A stretch of DNA of 64,000 nucleotides from Ruminobacter sp. (GTDB lineage: Bacteria > Pseudomonadota > Gammaproteobacteria > Enterobacterales > Succinivibrionaceae). The stretch is taken from NCBI GenBank assembly GCA_017940385.1, contig JAGAYS010000005.1:1-64000 (forward strand). The letters are read 5' to 3'. The notes below the pieces were generated by a model that saw nothing but the letters and a program-made list of their open reading frames with translations, ran no database searches and had not been told where the DNA came from. Below are positions 16,926 through 26,386 of this stretch, piece after piece. Numbering within the stretch: the first letter of the stretch is position 1; the number at the start of each line of letters is the position of its first letter. The position numbers and the translations under genes are program-made.

Positions 16926-17335
16926 TTTAGCCCCCTATGCCGTACGGCACTGCCCCCTTCATGACCGGGCATTTAACAGACCATCCGTTCCCGACACGGC
17001 AGAATGCCGGTGACTGCGCTTAGTTCATAATATTTCCGGGAAACATGGGTTGACCGTCCGTTCATGCGTAATACCGCAGGCCCGCGTGTTCTCTGAAAAT
17101 CCGCACGCGTGACGTTATACTGCCTAATCATTATACAGAGACGTTTTTTATGGGGTTTGACAGGGTTAAAAAAAGAGAAAAAGAATCACTACGGAATTCA
17201 ATAAATCCAAGATGTATCACTGTTTTTACGGAGTAGCGGCAATGCATTCTCCCAAAAGGCTTTTTCGGAGAACGGCGGGTAAGGAAATCAGAAGCTTTTA
17301 CGGGAAAAAGCCCCCCGCAGAGGCGGCCTAAAATG
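16926..17335. other. Intergenic region of about 410 bp upstream of the formate dehydrogenase operon
   Basis: Should contain the minus-strand promoter of the formate dehydrogenase genes and the end of the molybdenum-cofactor operon. A 77-codon minus-strand frame here is a shifted continuation of the mobA end. No RNA gene or riboswitch was recognised by eye. Confidence 0.45.
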
Positions 17336-17947
17336 TCAGGAATGTCCTCTTCTGAAACTCTCAAGTTCTCCCGGAGTATTGATGTTTACGTAGTTGAAAA
17401 AACACTCTTCCGGAACATCGGCAGTGCGGAAATCCGTCTGCATGATGATGTTTCTGAGACGATAATCTCCCCTTCTTAAAGACTCCTCAAAGATTCGGCA
17501 TACCCTGACGGAATAAACCGCTGACACGGGCTGCCACACATCTCCGGTTACCGGAACCAGCACATCCTCACCGTTATAAATGGAAACCAGTCTTTTAGCC
17601 TCGGCCTCAGAAAAATCAGGCATGTCACAGCCCACAAAAAGCACTGCATCGGCCAGGGTTTTACGGAGTACCGAAAGAATGCCTCCGGCAGGTCCGCACT
17701 CCGGATAATCATCAGTTACGGATTCAAAACCGTCAATCGGATAATGCTGACTGACGTTTCGTGATACGTAACGGTACGGAAAGAAATCCAGACTTCTGCA
17801 CAGTTTTTCCAAAAAGGTTGTGTCGGCATCATAGGAAAGTCCGGCCTTGTCTCTTCCCATACGAAGTGATTTTCCGCCTGCAAGAACCGCCACGCCAATC
17901 TTTCCGTCAAAACATCCCGGCATCCCCGCCTTTACGTCATTCCGCAT
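17336..17947 (-). CDS. mobA: Molybdenum cofactor guanylyltransferase
   Basis: A 203-residue enzyme that attaches GMP to molybdopterin to make the guanine dinucleotide form of the cofactor, used by formate dehydrogenases of this class. The nucleotide-binding signature VLAGGKSLRMGRDKAGL lies near the N-terminus, and VGCDMPDFSE contains the metal-binding Asp. The ATG at 17945-17947 overlaps the end of moaC by 11 bp; an upstream frame extension is rejected because it runs deep into moaC. It is the last gene of the cofactor operon. Confidence 0.9.
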   Translation of the reverse strand: MRNDVKAGMPGCFDGKIGVAVLAGGKSLRMGRDKAGLSYDADTTFLEKLCRSLDFFPYRYVSRNVSQHYPIDGFESVTDDYPECGPAGGILSVLRKTLADAVLFVGCDMPDFSEAEAKRLVSIYNGEDVLVPVTGDVWQPVSAVYSVRVCRIFEESLRRGDYRLRNIIMQTDFRTADVPEECFFNYVNINTPGELESFRRGHS

Positions 17948-18413
17948 GAAATACCCCGTGTACCCCGCCTTCCTTGTGAAGCAGTCTGATGTCCCCAATC
18001 CTCATGTCACGCTGTACCGCCTTGCACATGTCATATACGGTAAGCGCGGCCACGGACACTGCCGTAAGAGCCTCCATCTCAACGCCGGTGGAGCCGCGGT
18101 TTCTTACGACGGCCTCAATTCTAACTGCAGATTTGCCCTCATCAAGGGTCAGCTCCAGATTCACGCCGCTAAGCATCAGGGGATGACACATCGGAATAAT
18201 GTCGGAAGTTCTCTTGGCTCCCATTATTCCGGCAATCTGGGCCACGGTAAGCACATCGCCCTTTCTGACTCCGCCGCTTCGTATGAGCGAGAACGTTTCG
18301 GAATTTACGTATACGTAACCTTCGGCCACCGCCATTCTCGACGTGTCGCTCTTCTCCGAAACGTCAACCATGTGACATCTTCCGTGTTCGTTAAAATGAG
18401 TAAAATCACCCAT
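17937..18413 (-). CDS. moaC: Cyclic pyranopterin monophosphate synthase
   Basis: A 158-residue protein that converts the MoaA product to cyclic pyranopterin monophosphate. Family motifs include HMVDVSEK near the N-terminus, KRTSDIIPMCHPL and GVEMEALTAVSVAALTVYDM. The ribosome site GGAGG sits inside the last codons of moaA, and mobA overlaps the 3' end, so the three are tightly coupled. Length is normal and nothing is missing. Confidence 0.95.
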   Translation of the reverse strand: MGDFTHFNEHGRCHMVDVSEKSDTSRMAVAEGYVYVNSETFSLIRSGGVRKGDVLTVAQIAGIMGAKRTSDIIPMCHPLMLSGVNLELTLDEGKSAVRIEAVVRNRGSTGVEMEALTAVSVAALTVYDMCKAVQRDMRIGDIRLLHKEGGVHGVFHAE

Positions 18414-18418
18414 GCGGA

Positions 18419-19369
18419 TTATCCTCCGATTCTTTTCATTTCACAGTTTATTCTGAGACTGTCAGATCCGTCGCGATAGCTTGCGGGTTTGGAGACTATC
18501 GCTCTGCGCAGGACATTTACGGTGTCCTTCACGTCAAGCCCCCGGATGCTGAACTCACGGCTGCAGAGAAGGCACGGCCGCACCCTGCCGTCGGAAAGAA
18601 TTCTGATGCGGTTGCAGCTTTTGCAGAAGCACGACGTCATCGGAGAGATAATGCCGATGTTACCCATAGAACCCGGGCGGCGGTACATCACCGCGGGACC
18701 TTCGCCGTAATCCGGAATTTTTTCAAGGTCGGGAAGCGCCCTGAACACCAGTTCCTTGGAAACAAAGCTTTTAAGATAGTCACTGCCGGAAAGTCCGAAC
18801 GGCATCAGCTCTATAAAGCGGAGATCCACCGGAAAACGTTCAGTAAGCTCCGTCAGTTTCCTGACCGCCTCCTCACTGTCATTGACGCCGTTAAGAAGAA
18901 CCGCATTGATTTTTACCCGCTTAAAACCGGTCTCCACGGCTTTCTCAATCCCCTTCAGTACTGTTTTGTAACCGTCCATGCCCGTTATTTTTTCAAAAAC
19001 GGCTTCATCGGCGGTATCAAGACTTACGTTGACGTGAGTAACGCCGGCATCGTACAGGCTTCCGGCAAGTCTCCCCAGAAAAAAGCCGTTGGTGGTGATG
19101 CCAAGCTTCCGGGTGTCCGCAATCACATGCACTGTCTCACAGATGTCCAGAATATCGCTTCTTACCAGCGGCTCTCCCCCGGTAAGACGTATTGCGGTAC
19201 AGTCAAGCTCGGACGCTGCCCTGGCAATCACGGCAATTTCACTTAGCGAAAGCTCATGTGGGGCGGAACAGCCGTTCCGTCCCGCATGACAGTATAGGCA
19301 TCTGAAATTGCATCTTTGGGTCAGCGAGAGACGCAGATAGTTAATCTTTCTGGAATATTGATCTTCCAT
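18419..19369 (-). CDS. moaA: GTP 3',8-cyclase
   Basis: A radical SAM enzyme of 316 residues that starts molybdopterin synthesis from GTP. The SAM cluster motif is CNFRCLYC near residue 20. The second cluster site near the C-terminus is CFCKSCNRIRILSDGRVRPC. The C-terminus ends in Gly-Gly, as the family requires. The ATG at 19367-19369 with AAGG upstream is preferred to a TTG three codons earlier. It follows the molybdopterin-binding protein gene after 16 bp and precedes moaC. Confidence 0.95.
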   Translation of the reverse strand: MEDQYSRKINYLRLSLTQRCNFRCLYCHAGRNGCSAPHELSLSEIAVIARAASELDCTAIRLTGGEPLVRSDILDICETVHVIADTRKLGITTNGFFLGRLAGSLYDAGVTHVNVSLDTADEAVFEKITGMDGYKTVLKGIEKAVETGFKRVKINAVLLNGVNDSEEAVRKLTELTERFPVDLRFIELMPFGLSGSDYLKSFVSKELVFRALPDLEKIPDYGEGPAVMYRRPGSMGNIGIISPMTSCFCKSCNRIRILSDGRVRPCLLCSREFSIRGLDVKDTVNVLRRAIVSKPASYRDGSDSLRINCEMKRIGG

Positions 19370-19385
19370 AGCATTCAACCTTAAC

Positions 19386-20402
19386 TCAGTATCTGCCGAA
19401 GGTGCAGTTCGGATAATGACAGGTCACGCATCGCTGGCACAGGCCGCCGCATCCGATTCTTATCAGATCCCCGCGCGTGAATTTCCTGCCGGTAAAAATC
19501 TGCGGCAGCAGCACGTCAAGCGTGGTAACCGGAAGTGAGATGGCGGCTCCGGGAACACCCAGCACGGCCACGTCGCCAAGGTATGCCGTCAGGGTCATGT
19601 TTCCGGGCTGCGCCGGCATCCCGTGGGAAAGAACCTCAGCTCCGAGGCTTCTTACGGCGGAGGGAGTCAGATCGTCAGGGTCCACGGACATGCCTCCCGT
19701 GAATATCAGAAAATCAGCGCCACCTGCCAGATGGTCACGGGCGGCATCCGCAATCATTGAGACGTCGTCATCGCACAGCGTGACCCCCAGTATCTCAGCA
19801 GGATATTTTTTCAGCTTGGCCCTCAACACGGGCTCAAATCTGTCCTTTATCCTGCCGTGGTATACCTCTGATCCGGTAATGATGATGCCGACCTTCATTT
19901 TCCGGTACGGCAGCAGCTCAAAAAGGTGGCGCTGCCCGCAGAGACTCTCGGCCCTGAGAATATTCTCCTCCTTCGTCGTGAGAGGTACAATTCTCATGGA
20001 GGCAAGCTTCATTCCCTCACTTACGGGATAATGATTCGGAAGACATGTCACGGTTACGTCTTCGATACGATTCACCTCGTTGAGAAGATCCGTATCCACA
20101 ATAAACAGACCTTCCCTGTCTGCAGTCATTACGGTCTTGCCCTCAGAAGGACCTTCGTAATGAGTTCCGTCAGCCGCCGTTGCGGCGGCAAGCCTCAGTG
20201 CACAGTCATCCTCATGAACCTCCATGACGGATTCATCCCAGACGAACACGTGACGTTTGCCTATGTTTAAGAGATGCTCGACATCCTCATCCCTGATAAC
20301 GGTGTTTCTTTTGAACGCCACCCCCTTGAAACCGTCACGCATTTCGGTAATGTCGTGACAGAGCTTCATGCCGACGGCGTCCCTTACATCAATCTTTTTC
20401 AT
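19386..20402 (-). CDS. Molybdopterin-binding protein (MoCF domain) with C-terminal Cys cluster
   Basis: A 338-residue protein of the MoeA/MogA superfamily. The molybdopterin-binding domain covers about 165-310, with IITGSEVY and TGGMSVDPDD matching the family motifs. The N-terminal half is not a standard MoeA domain. The last 25 residues hold five cysteines (CGGLCQRCVTCHYPNC), a probable metal or Fe-S site not found in classic MoeA. Proteins of this kind are often encoded with formate dehydrogenase and Moco genes, but their exact step is unclear. It lies between moeA and moaA, so it is likely a cofactor maturation or insertion factor. Confidence 0.82.
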   Translation of the reverse strand: MKKIDVRDAVGMKLCHDITEMRDGFKGVAFKRNTVIRDEDVEHLLNIGKRHVFVWDESVMEVHEDDCALRLAAATAADGTHYEGPSEGKTVMTADREGLFIVDTDLLNEVNRIEDVTVTCLPNHYPVSEGMKLASMRIVPLTTKEENILRAESLCGQRHLFELLPYRKMKVGIIITGSEVYHGRIKDRFEPVLRAKLKKYPAEILGVTLCDDDVSMIADAARDHLAGGADFLIFTGGMSVDPDDLTPSAVRSLGAEVLSHGMPAQPGNMTLTAYLGDVAVLGVPGAAISLPVTTLDVLLPQIFTGRKFTRGDLIRIGCGGLCQRCVTCHYPNCTFGRY

Positions 20403-20453
20403 AAAAACATTTCATAGAGTGCCCCCTTTCCGCACGGATAAACGGGGCCGGTG

Positions 20454-21674
20454 TTAAATCATAAAACCTTCAAGCACGTCTCCCTCTCGTACGGGGCCGT
20501 GATCCGCGGGAACAATCACCATGAGATTCGCTCCCGCCAGACTTCTTATCACGGCATTGCCCTGACAGGCAGACGGTCTCATGCAGACGACTCCGTCCTC
20601 AATGCTCATTCTGCCTCTTAAGAGACGCTCGCCCTTTGCCCCCTTCCCGAAATCACCGGTCATTGTGACCTTTATGATTTCCTGAAGATAATTCCTTTCC
20701 CCGGCATACTTTCGCAGAAGCGGACGGGCAATGCAGTGAAAATTAGTCATGGCCGAAGCCGGATTGCCGGAAAGGGCAATACACGGCTTTTTTCCCGAAA
20801 AACCGTAGGCGCATGCCATGCCGGGCTTCATTTTCACTCCGCGGCAGAGGATGTCCACGCCTGCTTTTTCCATCGCATCCGGAACCACGTCGTAGTCCCC
20901 GGCGGAAACACCGCCGGTGATGACAAGTGCGTCATATTCATTCATGCAGGCCTTAATGAGAGCCGCCGTCTTTCCGGTATCGTCACCGACCGTGCCGGCG
21001 TATCCCGCATCAAAACCGCAGCGAGCAAGTTCGGCAAGGAACATATGGCGGTTCGTATTGTAAATGCAGCTGCCCTGAAGAGGTTCTCCCACCTCGGCAA
21101 GCTCATTGCCGGTGCTCATCACGGCAATGCGGAGTTTTCTGTATACAGGGATCTCAGCATATCCCTGAGAGGCAAGCATTCCGACCACCCCGGCATCGGC
21201 GACGGTTCCCTTTTCCGCAAGAACGGTCCCTGCGGTTACGTCCTCTCCGGCCCTTATTACGTTGCGGTTATGTTCCAGAGGCTCCGTAATGGTCACGGTA
21301 TTTTCATCAAATGTCGTTTTCTCGTACATCTGCACGCAATCGGCTCCTTCAGGAATCGGAGCCCCGGTCAGAATCTTTACGGCCTCGCCTTTTCCGAGAG
21401 CCCTGCCGGAAACATCACCTGCCCTGGTCTCGTAAATAACCCTGAAGTTAACCGGGCTGTCTTCCGAAGCTCCTGCCGTGTCTGAGCTTCTGAACGCATA
21501 ACCGTCAAACGGAGATCTGTCGTAATGCGGAATCATCATTCCGGCGATGACATCCCCGGCAATCACCCTGCCGAAAACACCGGATATATCCGCTGTTTCA
21601 GTATCGATGACTCCGGTTTCGGCGAGAAGCATGTCTCTTGTTTCCCGAAAGAAAAGTTTTTTTAACTCTTTCAT
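20454..21674 (-). CDS. moeA: Molybdopterin molybdotransferase
   Basis: A 406-residue enzyme that inserts molybdate into adenylylated molybdopterin. The N-terminal MoeA domain has HYDRSPFDGYAF and VRAGED-type motifs. The catalytic domain shows STGNEL, NTNRHM, TGGVSAGDYD and the ALSGNPAS loop. The C-terminal domain IV is complete. The ATG at 21672-21674 with GGAGAAGGG immediately upstream is chosen; an upstream GTG would overlap modC. It starts 10 bp after the modC stop. Confidence 0.93.
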   Translation of the reverse strand: MKELKKLFFRETRDMLLAETGVIDTETADISGVFGRVIAGDVIAGMMIPHYDRSPFDGYAFRSSDTAGASEDSPVNFRVIYETRAGDVSGRALGKGEAVKILTGAPIPEGADCVQMYEKTTFDENTVTITEPLEHNRNVIRAGEDVTAGTVLAEKGTVADAGVVGMLASQGYAEIPVYRKLRIAVMSTGNELAEVGEPLQGSCIYNTNRHMFLAELARCGFDAGYAGTVGDDTGKTAALIKACMNEYDALVITGGVSAGDYDVVPDAMEKAGVDILCRGVKMKPGMACAYGFSGKKPCIALSGNPASAMTNFHCIARPLLRKYAGERNYLQEIIKVTMTGDFGKGAKGERLLRGRMSIEDGVVCMRPSACQGNAVIRSLAGANLMVIVPADHGPVREGDVLEGFMI

Positions 21675-21684
21675 TCCCTTCTCC

Positions 21685-22752
21685 TCAAATTTTTCCACGA
21701 AGAGGCATTACCGCATCATCCGGCACAAAAAGGCTTATCCTCTTTCTGACGTCATAATGCAGACCGTCACCCGCAACCTGCCAGTAGAGAGGTGCGGGAT
21801 TCCCGGAGCCTGCCGCTCTGAGCTCCACCATCCGGCTGAACAGGTTCTCCGTAACACTGACAATGTCAAAATCATAAAAACGCCCGCTCACGCCGTCAGG
21901 TCTTTCGGCCCTGAGATCGTTCATGCGGATTCCCGCGGCCGTAATTCCCGAAACGTCGGTATTTTCAGGAAGCTCCCTGCTGATTCCCCAGGCGGGAGCA
22001 TGCAGCATTCTGCCGCCTTCAACCGTTGCCGGGGCAATGTTCTTTACTCCGGTCAGCCGGGCTCCGTACACCGTACGGGGATTTCTGAACACTTCACGCA
22101 CTGGCCCTGAGTTTTCGATTATGCCGCCGTTCATTACGGCCACGCGGTCACTCAGTCTGTAAACTTCGTCGCGGCTGTGGGATACCAGTATGACCGGTCT
22201 CCTGAATTCTTTCATGATGCCGTAAAGCTCATTCTCCACGGCAAAGCGCAGATGTTCGTCAAGTGCGGAGAACGGTTCGTCCAGCAGAATTATCTCAGCC
22301 CCGTTAACCATGATTCTGGCGAGAGCCGTACGTTGCATCTGCCCTCCGGAAATTTCAGAGGACAGCAGATCGCTCACGTCGGTCAGATGAAGCCTTTCAA
22401 TGACCTCATCAGTAATTCTTCTTTTTTCCGCGGCACCATGCCCGCCCCTGACGGAAGTCAGAATGTTCTCCCGCACCGTCATGTTGGGAAACAGTGCATA
22501 GTTCTGAAAAAGAAACCCCGTGTTCCGTTTCTGCGGCGGAATATTGATGCCTTTTTCAGAATCAAAAAGCACCCTGCCGTCCAGCACGATTCTTCCTCTG
22601 TCCGGCGTTGCCACGCCGGCTATGCAGCGCAGTGTCATGCTCTTGCCGCATCCTGACGCTCCGAGAATTGACGTCACGCCGTCACCGGCCTCAAACGAGA
22701 CCTGCAGGCGGAAATTATCAAGCTTCTTTTCTATATCCACAGTAAGGGACAT
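21685..22752 (-). CDS. modC: Molybdate ABC transporter ATP-binding protein
   Basis: A 355-residue ATPase of the molybdate importer. Walker A is GASGCGKS, the signature SGGQMQRTALAR, Walker B IILLDEPFSALDE, and the H-loop VSHSRDE. The C-terminal 120 residues form a TOBE/Mop-like regulatory domain that may sense molybdate. Its stop precedes moeA closely and its start is one base after the modB stop. It would sit at the cytoplasmic face of ModB. Confidence 0.93.
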   Translation of the reverse strand: MSLTVDIEKKLDNFRLQVSFEAGDGVTSILGASGCGKSMTLRCIAGVATPDRGRIVLDGRVLFDSEKGINIPPQKRNTGFLFQNYALFPNMTVRENILTSVRGGHGAAEKRRITDEVIERLHLTDVSDLLSSEISGGQMQRTALARIMVNGAEIILLDEPFSALDEHLRFAVENELYGIMKEFRRPVILVSHSRDEVYRLSDRVAVMNGGIIENSGPVREVFRNPRTVYGARLTGVKNIAPATVEGGRMLHAPAWGISRELPENTDVSGITAAGIRMNDLRAERPDGVSGRFYDFDIVSVTENLFSRMVELRAAGSGNPAPLYWQVAGDGLHYDVRKRISLFVPDDAVMPLRGKI

Positions 22753-23424
22753 TTAAATCTTCCTCCTGCGGTTTTCCAGCATGTTCATAAAAAACAGCAC
22801 CGTAAATGAAATAAGCAGATTGATGAAAACCCACCTCATGGCCAGTTCATCATTCTCCGTGCGCCACAGCTGATACACGGTGGTGGACACCGTGGCGGTT
22901 TCCCCGGGAATGTAACCCGACACCATGCTGGTGGCTCCGTATTCGCCGAGAGCTCTCGCAAAGGACAGCACCATACCCGCTATTATCCCGGAACGGCACA
23001 CGGGCAGCATCAGTCTCCAGAAGATGAATGTCCCGCCGTGTCCCAGCGTTCTGGCGGCATCGGCAATGTTCACGTCAAATGACTCGAAGGCTCCGCGACA
23101 GGAACGGTACATCAGCGGAAAACTCACGACCGAGGTGGCAATGACCGTTGACCACCAGGTCATGGTGAGCCTGATGTCAAAGGCATTCATGAAGAATTCC
23201 CCGAAAATTCTGTGCGGACCCAGCCCCCTGAGCAGGAGATAGCCGATGACGGTCGGAGGAAGTACGAGAGGAATCGTGAGAATCACGTCCAAAAAACCCT
23301 TGACCGCCCGCGGCAGTCTGGAAATGTAATAGGCGGCAGCCGTCCCGGCAAAGAAAATAATCACCGTCGAAATAAGGGCGATTCTCACCGAGTTGTATAA
23401 CGGATAGAGATCCATTCCTTCCAC
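22753..23424 (-). CDS. modB: Molybdate ABC transporter permease
   Basis: A 223-residue inner-membrane protein with five to six membrane segments and the EAA-type cytoplasmic loop near ADAARTLGHGG, followed by ARALGEYGATSMVSG, which is characteristic of molybdate/tungstate permeases. The first possible start is a GTG with GGAGG ten bases upstream; an ATG three codons later is an alternative. It lies between modA and modC. Confidence 0.93.
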   Translation of the reverse strand: MEGMDLYPLYNSVRIALISTVIIFFAGTAAAYYISRLPRAVKGFLDVILTIPLVLPPTVIGYLLLRGLGPHRIFGEFFMNAFDIRLTMTWWSTVIATSVVSFPLMYRSCRGAFESFDVNIADAARTLGHGGTFIFWRLMLPVCRSGIIAGMVLSFARALGEYGATSMVSGYIPGETATVSTTVYQLWRTENDELAMRWVFINLLISFTVLFFMNMLENRRRKI

Positions 23425-23447
23425 CTGTTGTCTGCCTCCAATGCGGG

Positions 23448-24374
23448 TTATCTGTCACCGGTCTCCGGTTCCGCAACGGAAACGTCTGCAGGACTCTTTT
23501 TTCCGTCACCGGAACCTGCCGGAGTCGATCTGATTACGGTAAACCCGGCCTCCTCAAAGACTGAAGCGGCTTCCGGGCTCTTCAGGTACTCAACCACCCT
23601 GATGGCCGCGTCCGCATGCACGGACTGCTTCAGTACGGCCACGGGATAAATCACCCGGCCGACAATCCCCGTATCCGCCTCGTCGACGACGGCAAGTCCG
23701 GCCGCCCTGGCATCGGTAGCATAAATGATCCCGGCATCGGCAGTGCCTTCCCTGACCTGAGAAGTAATTTCCTTAACGTTGCTTCCGAGGGTAACGCTTC
23801 CAGATTCAAAAAGATCCTCAGGCTTCATGCCGTAATAATCAAAAAGTTTCATGGCATACTGTCCTGCGGGAACATCCGTATTTCCCACGGCAAGAAGCAG
23901 GCTGTGGCTTCTGACGGCAGCGGGAAGTTCCTCAAACCCTGCGACTTTCTTCGGATTCCCGTCGGCAACGGCAAGCACCAGTTTATTCTCCAGCAGGTCG
24001 GTACGGGTATCTCTCCGTACGTATCCGCCCCCGTCCTTATCAAGCTGATTCATCTGCTTTGGTGACGCGGACATGAAAATGTCACAGTAGGCACCTTCGG
24101 TTATCTGGGTTTTAAGCGTTCCGGAGGAATCAAAGCTGAATACGATGTCCGTGTCAGGATGTGCTCTTTCGTATTTTTTCTCAATGGCTGAAAGAGTTTC
24201 CGTCATCGAGGCAGCCGCAAAAAAGGTTATCCTTGTTTTCTTAAAATCCGCACCTGCGGAAGCTTTCCCTTCAGAAGCTTCATCACCGTTCCCGCATCCT
24301 GCGGCAAACAGCAGAAAAACAGATGAAATCAGTAATGAAGTTTTCTCAATACCTAAAATATTTTTTCCAATCAT
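23448..24374 (-). CDS. modA: Molybdate-binding periplasmic lipoprotein
   Basis: A 308-residue substrate-binding protein. The signal ends in LLFAAGC, a lipobox, so the product should be lipid-anchored; gammaproteobacterial ModA proteins are more often soluble. The domain begins TFFAAASMTETLSAI, whose serines bind the oxyanion, and continues with FSFDSSGTLKTQI. The ATG at 24372-24374 is chosen over a TTG twelve codons earlier because it gives a normal signal peptide. A charged, Ser/Glu-rich stretch follows the lipid Cys. Confidence 0.93.
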   Translation of the reverse strand: MIGKNILGIEKTSLLISSVFLLFAAGCGNGDEASEGKASAGADFKKTRITFFAAASMTETLSAIEKKYERAHPDTDIVFSFDSSGTLKTQITEGAYCDIFMSASPKQMNQLDKDGGGYVRRDTRTDLLENKLVLAVADGNPKKVAGFEELPAAVRSHSLLLAVGNTDVPAGQYAMKLFDYYGMKPEDLFESGSVTLGSNVKEITSQVREGTADAGIIYATDARAAGLAVVDEADTGIVGRVIYPVAVLKQSVHADAAIRVVEYLKSPEAASVFEEAGFTVIRSTPAGSGDGKKSPADVSVAEPETGDR

Positions 24375-24425
24375 AATATCCGATACAGTAGTCCGTTCAA
24401 TGCCCGGCAATACGCAGTTATCATG

Positions 24426-25364
24426 TTAGCGTCCGCATTCACCATCCCGGCCGAGAAGAATGTTAAGACCGTGAGCAAGCTGAGACAGGCAGACGTCAAG
24501 ACATTCCCCTACGGCTTTGCTGCTGCCGGGAAGATTTACTATAAGAGTTCTGTTTCTGATGACGGATACCGCTCTTGAAAGCATGGCCCTCGGGGTTATC
24601 TTCATGGATTCCGCGCGAATGGCTTCGGCTATGCCTGGGGCATTGCGGGTAGCCACGGCCATGGTAGCCTCCGGCGTCACGTCCCTGGCCGCAAAGCCTG
24701 TGCCTCCGGTGGTAATGATGAGGTTAACCCCCACCTCGTCCGCAAGACGTATGAGTTCTCCCTTCAGCCTTTCCTCATCATCAGGAAGCAGGAGGTACTC
24801 GGCAATCCTGTAGCCTTCAGCCGACAGACGTTCTCTCAGCAATGCCCCGCTGAGATCCTCACGAAGCCCCGCGGCCCCCTTGTCGCTTAAGGTTATTACG
24901 GCAGCCGTAAGCGGTTCGTAATCCGTGACCATGACCCTGTCCCCCTCTCTGATGACTCCGCCCCTCAGAACTCTGGCAAAAATTCCCTCCCGGGGCATTA
25001 TGCAGTCCCCCATTCTTTTGAAGATGTCGCAGTGACTGTGACACTTTTTGCCTATCTGGGTTATTTCAAGCAGGCATTCACCGATTTCAAGATGCTGTCC
25101 CGAGGACAGTGCCTTAAGATCGTCGATGCCGTCAATGATAAGATTCTCGCCGAAGGCTCCGGGCTGAACGCCGGCCCCCTTAAGGTTGAAATCACTGATT
25201 GCGGCTCTGGGGAGCAGACTTATCTGACGGTGCCACTTGCCGGCATGGGCATCATTTTCAAGCCCCCAGCCCGCAACAAGCCTGGCTTCCGCGACCGCTT
25301 TTTTGGCAGTTCCCCTGCGGGAACTGATACAGATACTGCCGACAGTACCGGTTATGGTGTTCAT
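24426..25364 (-). CDS. MOSC domain-MogA fusion protein
   Basis: A 312-residue fusion. Residues 1-150 form a MOSC domain (LENDAHAGKWHRQISLL, GAFGENLIIDGIDDL, IGKKCHSHCDIF), a family that binds sulfur carried on molybdenum cofactors. Residues 153-312 form a MogA/MoaB adenylyltransferase domain (AVITLSDKGAAG, IITTGGTGFAARDVTPEA, LPGSSKAVGECLDV) that adenylylates molybdopterin before MoeA acts. The gene lies 52 bp upstream of modA within the operon. The fusion suggests coupling of cofactor activation to a sulfuration or sorting step; that link is inference. Confidence 0.9.
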   Translation of the reverse strand: MNTITGTVGSICISSRRGTAKKAVAEARLVAGWGLENDAHAGKWHRQISLLPRAAISDFNLKGAGVQPGAFGENLIIDGIDDLKALSSGQHLEIGECLLEITQIGKKCHSHCDIFKRMGDCIMPREGIFARVLRGGVIREGDRVMVTDYEPLTAAVITLSDKGAAGLREDLSGALLRERLSAEGYRIAEYLLLPDDEERLKGELIRLADEVGVNLIITTGGTGFAARDVTPEATMAVATRNAPGIAEAIRAESMKITPRAMLSRAVSVIRNRTLIVNLPGSSKAVGECLDVCLSQLAHGLNILLGRDGECGR

Positions 25365-25433
25365 TGTTAGTCTCTTTTAATTACTGTATGTTATGTTTTT
25401 TATTATATTTTCAGGTGCCACCGCTTACCGTGG

Positions 25434-26036
25434 TCACTTTTCTTCCGGACATTCCGCAGCGTGCTTTGCGCAGCCGCGGCAGAAATTCCGGCAGGACTCC
25501 GGACGCGGAAGTCTTCCGACGGGAAGAATCAGCTCAGGAACGTTTTTTTCAGCCATGGAAACCAGCTTATCCAGACCGTCATCCGTAAGTGCGCTTAAAG
25601 CAGGAAGTTCTCCGACGGACAAAACGGTATCGGCCAGAACTCCGGATACGGCAAAGGTTTTTTCCGTGAGACGGTCAGACAGCTCACTCTCGCTCCTGAG
25701 ACACACGATGCGCGGCAGATTATATTCATAGCCGCCCTCCACTATGCAGAAATCAGGGTTGCAGAAGTACATAATGGAAAGAGTTCTGTCCATATCCTGA
25801 CCGCCCGGGAAAATAAAATCCGTCTCCTTTCTGCCGAAAGCCGCCACAACGTCTGCGCCTGCCGCAGCATGTCTTGCCGTATTGGATCCGGTGCTTCCGT
25901 CAAGACTGAAGACCGGACAGTTGATGCACTTTACGGTGCCTACACTGTAGCCCTTCTGTTTCAGTTTTCCTATGAGACGTTCAACGGTTGTGGTTTTACC
26001 GGATTTACGCACCCCGACAATCTGAAAAACCTTCAT
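25434..26036 (-). CDS. mobB: Molybdopterin-guanine dinucleotide biosynthesis GTPase with C-terminal Cys cluster
   Basis: A 200-residue P-loop protein. VGVRKSGKTTTVERLIG is the Walker A region and matches MobB; DFCIVEGGYE is near the Walker B position. MobB binds MobA in other bacteria and assists guanine dinucleotide formation. The C-terminal end adds a Cys group (CRNFCRGCAKHAAEC), like the one on the MoCF protein of the same operon. The ATG at 26034-26036 has GGAGGAAA upstream and is preferred over an upstream extension of the frame. It is the first gene of the ten-gene operon ending at mobA. Confidence 0.88.
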   Translation of the reverse strand: MKVFQIVGVRKSGKTTTVERLIGKLKQKGYSVGTVKCINCPVFSLDGSTGSNTARHAAAGADVVAAFGRKETDFIFPGGQDMDRTLSIMYFCNPDFCIVEGGYEYNLPRIVCLRSESELSDRLTEKTFAVSGVLADTVLSVGELPALSALTDDGLDKLVSMAEKNVPELILPVGRLPRPESCRNFCRGCAKHAAECPEEK

Positions 26037-26386
26037 GACAGAAATTTTCCTCCCGTGGCGTGGGAATGCGGCCGTCATGCCGTAAATTCCCTTAATGCTC
26101 CACCGAATATTAGCGTAATTCATCACGTGCCGCATTATGGTTATCGGCTATTTTTGACATTGCACTGAATTTTTACCGGGGATTGCGGCAAATACGTGGC
26201 GTCAGCACGTTTTATCTTACTTTTACGTTTATCCGGGAGGCTTTTCGCCCAAACAGAAATCCGGGAATCCCTAATGCGGATTTTCCGAGTGCTGTCACCG
26301 TATTGCAGTACGTTAATGTTGATGTGAAGCTATCCCTGTCTTATACTAACCGCCATTAATCGGAACGGTTATGGCAGGATATTATT
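26037..26386. other. Divergent intergenic region of about 350 bp
   Basis: Holds the promoter of the Mo-cofactor operon on the minus strand and the promoter of the flavoprotein gene on the plus strand. A ModE-type palindrome was looked for and none is convincing by eye. No RNA gene seen. Confidence 0.4.

Noticed and set aside
17131-17364. Minus-strand frame of 77 codons after mobA
   Set aside because: It begins inside the last codons of mobA in another frame and shows no family pattern or ribosome site.
17000-26386. Molybdenum-cofactor riboswitch upstream of the Mo operon or fdh genes
   Set aside because: No long conserved stem set could be recognised by eye in either leader; a covariance-model search (Infernal with the Moco model) would be needed.
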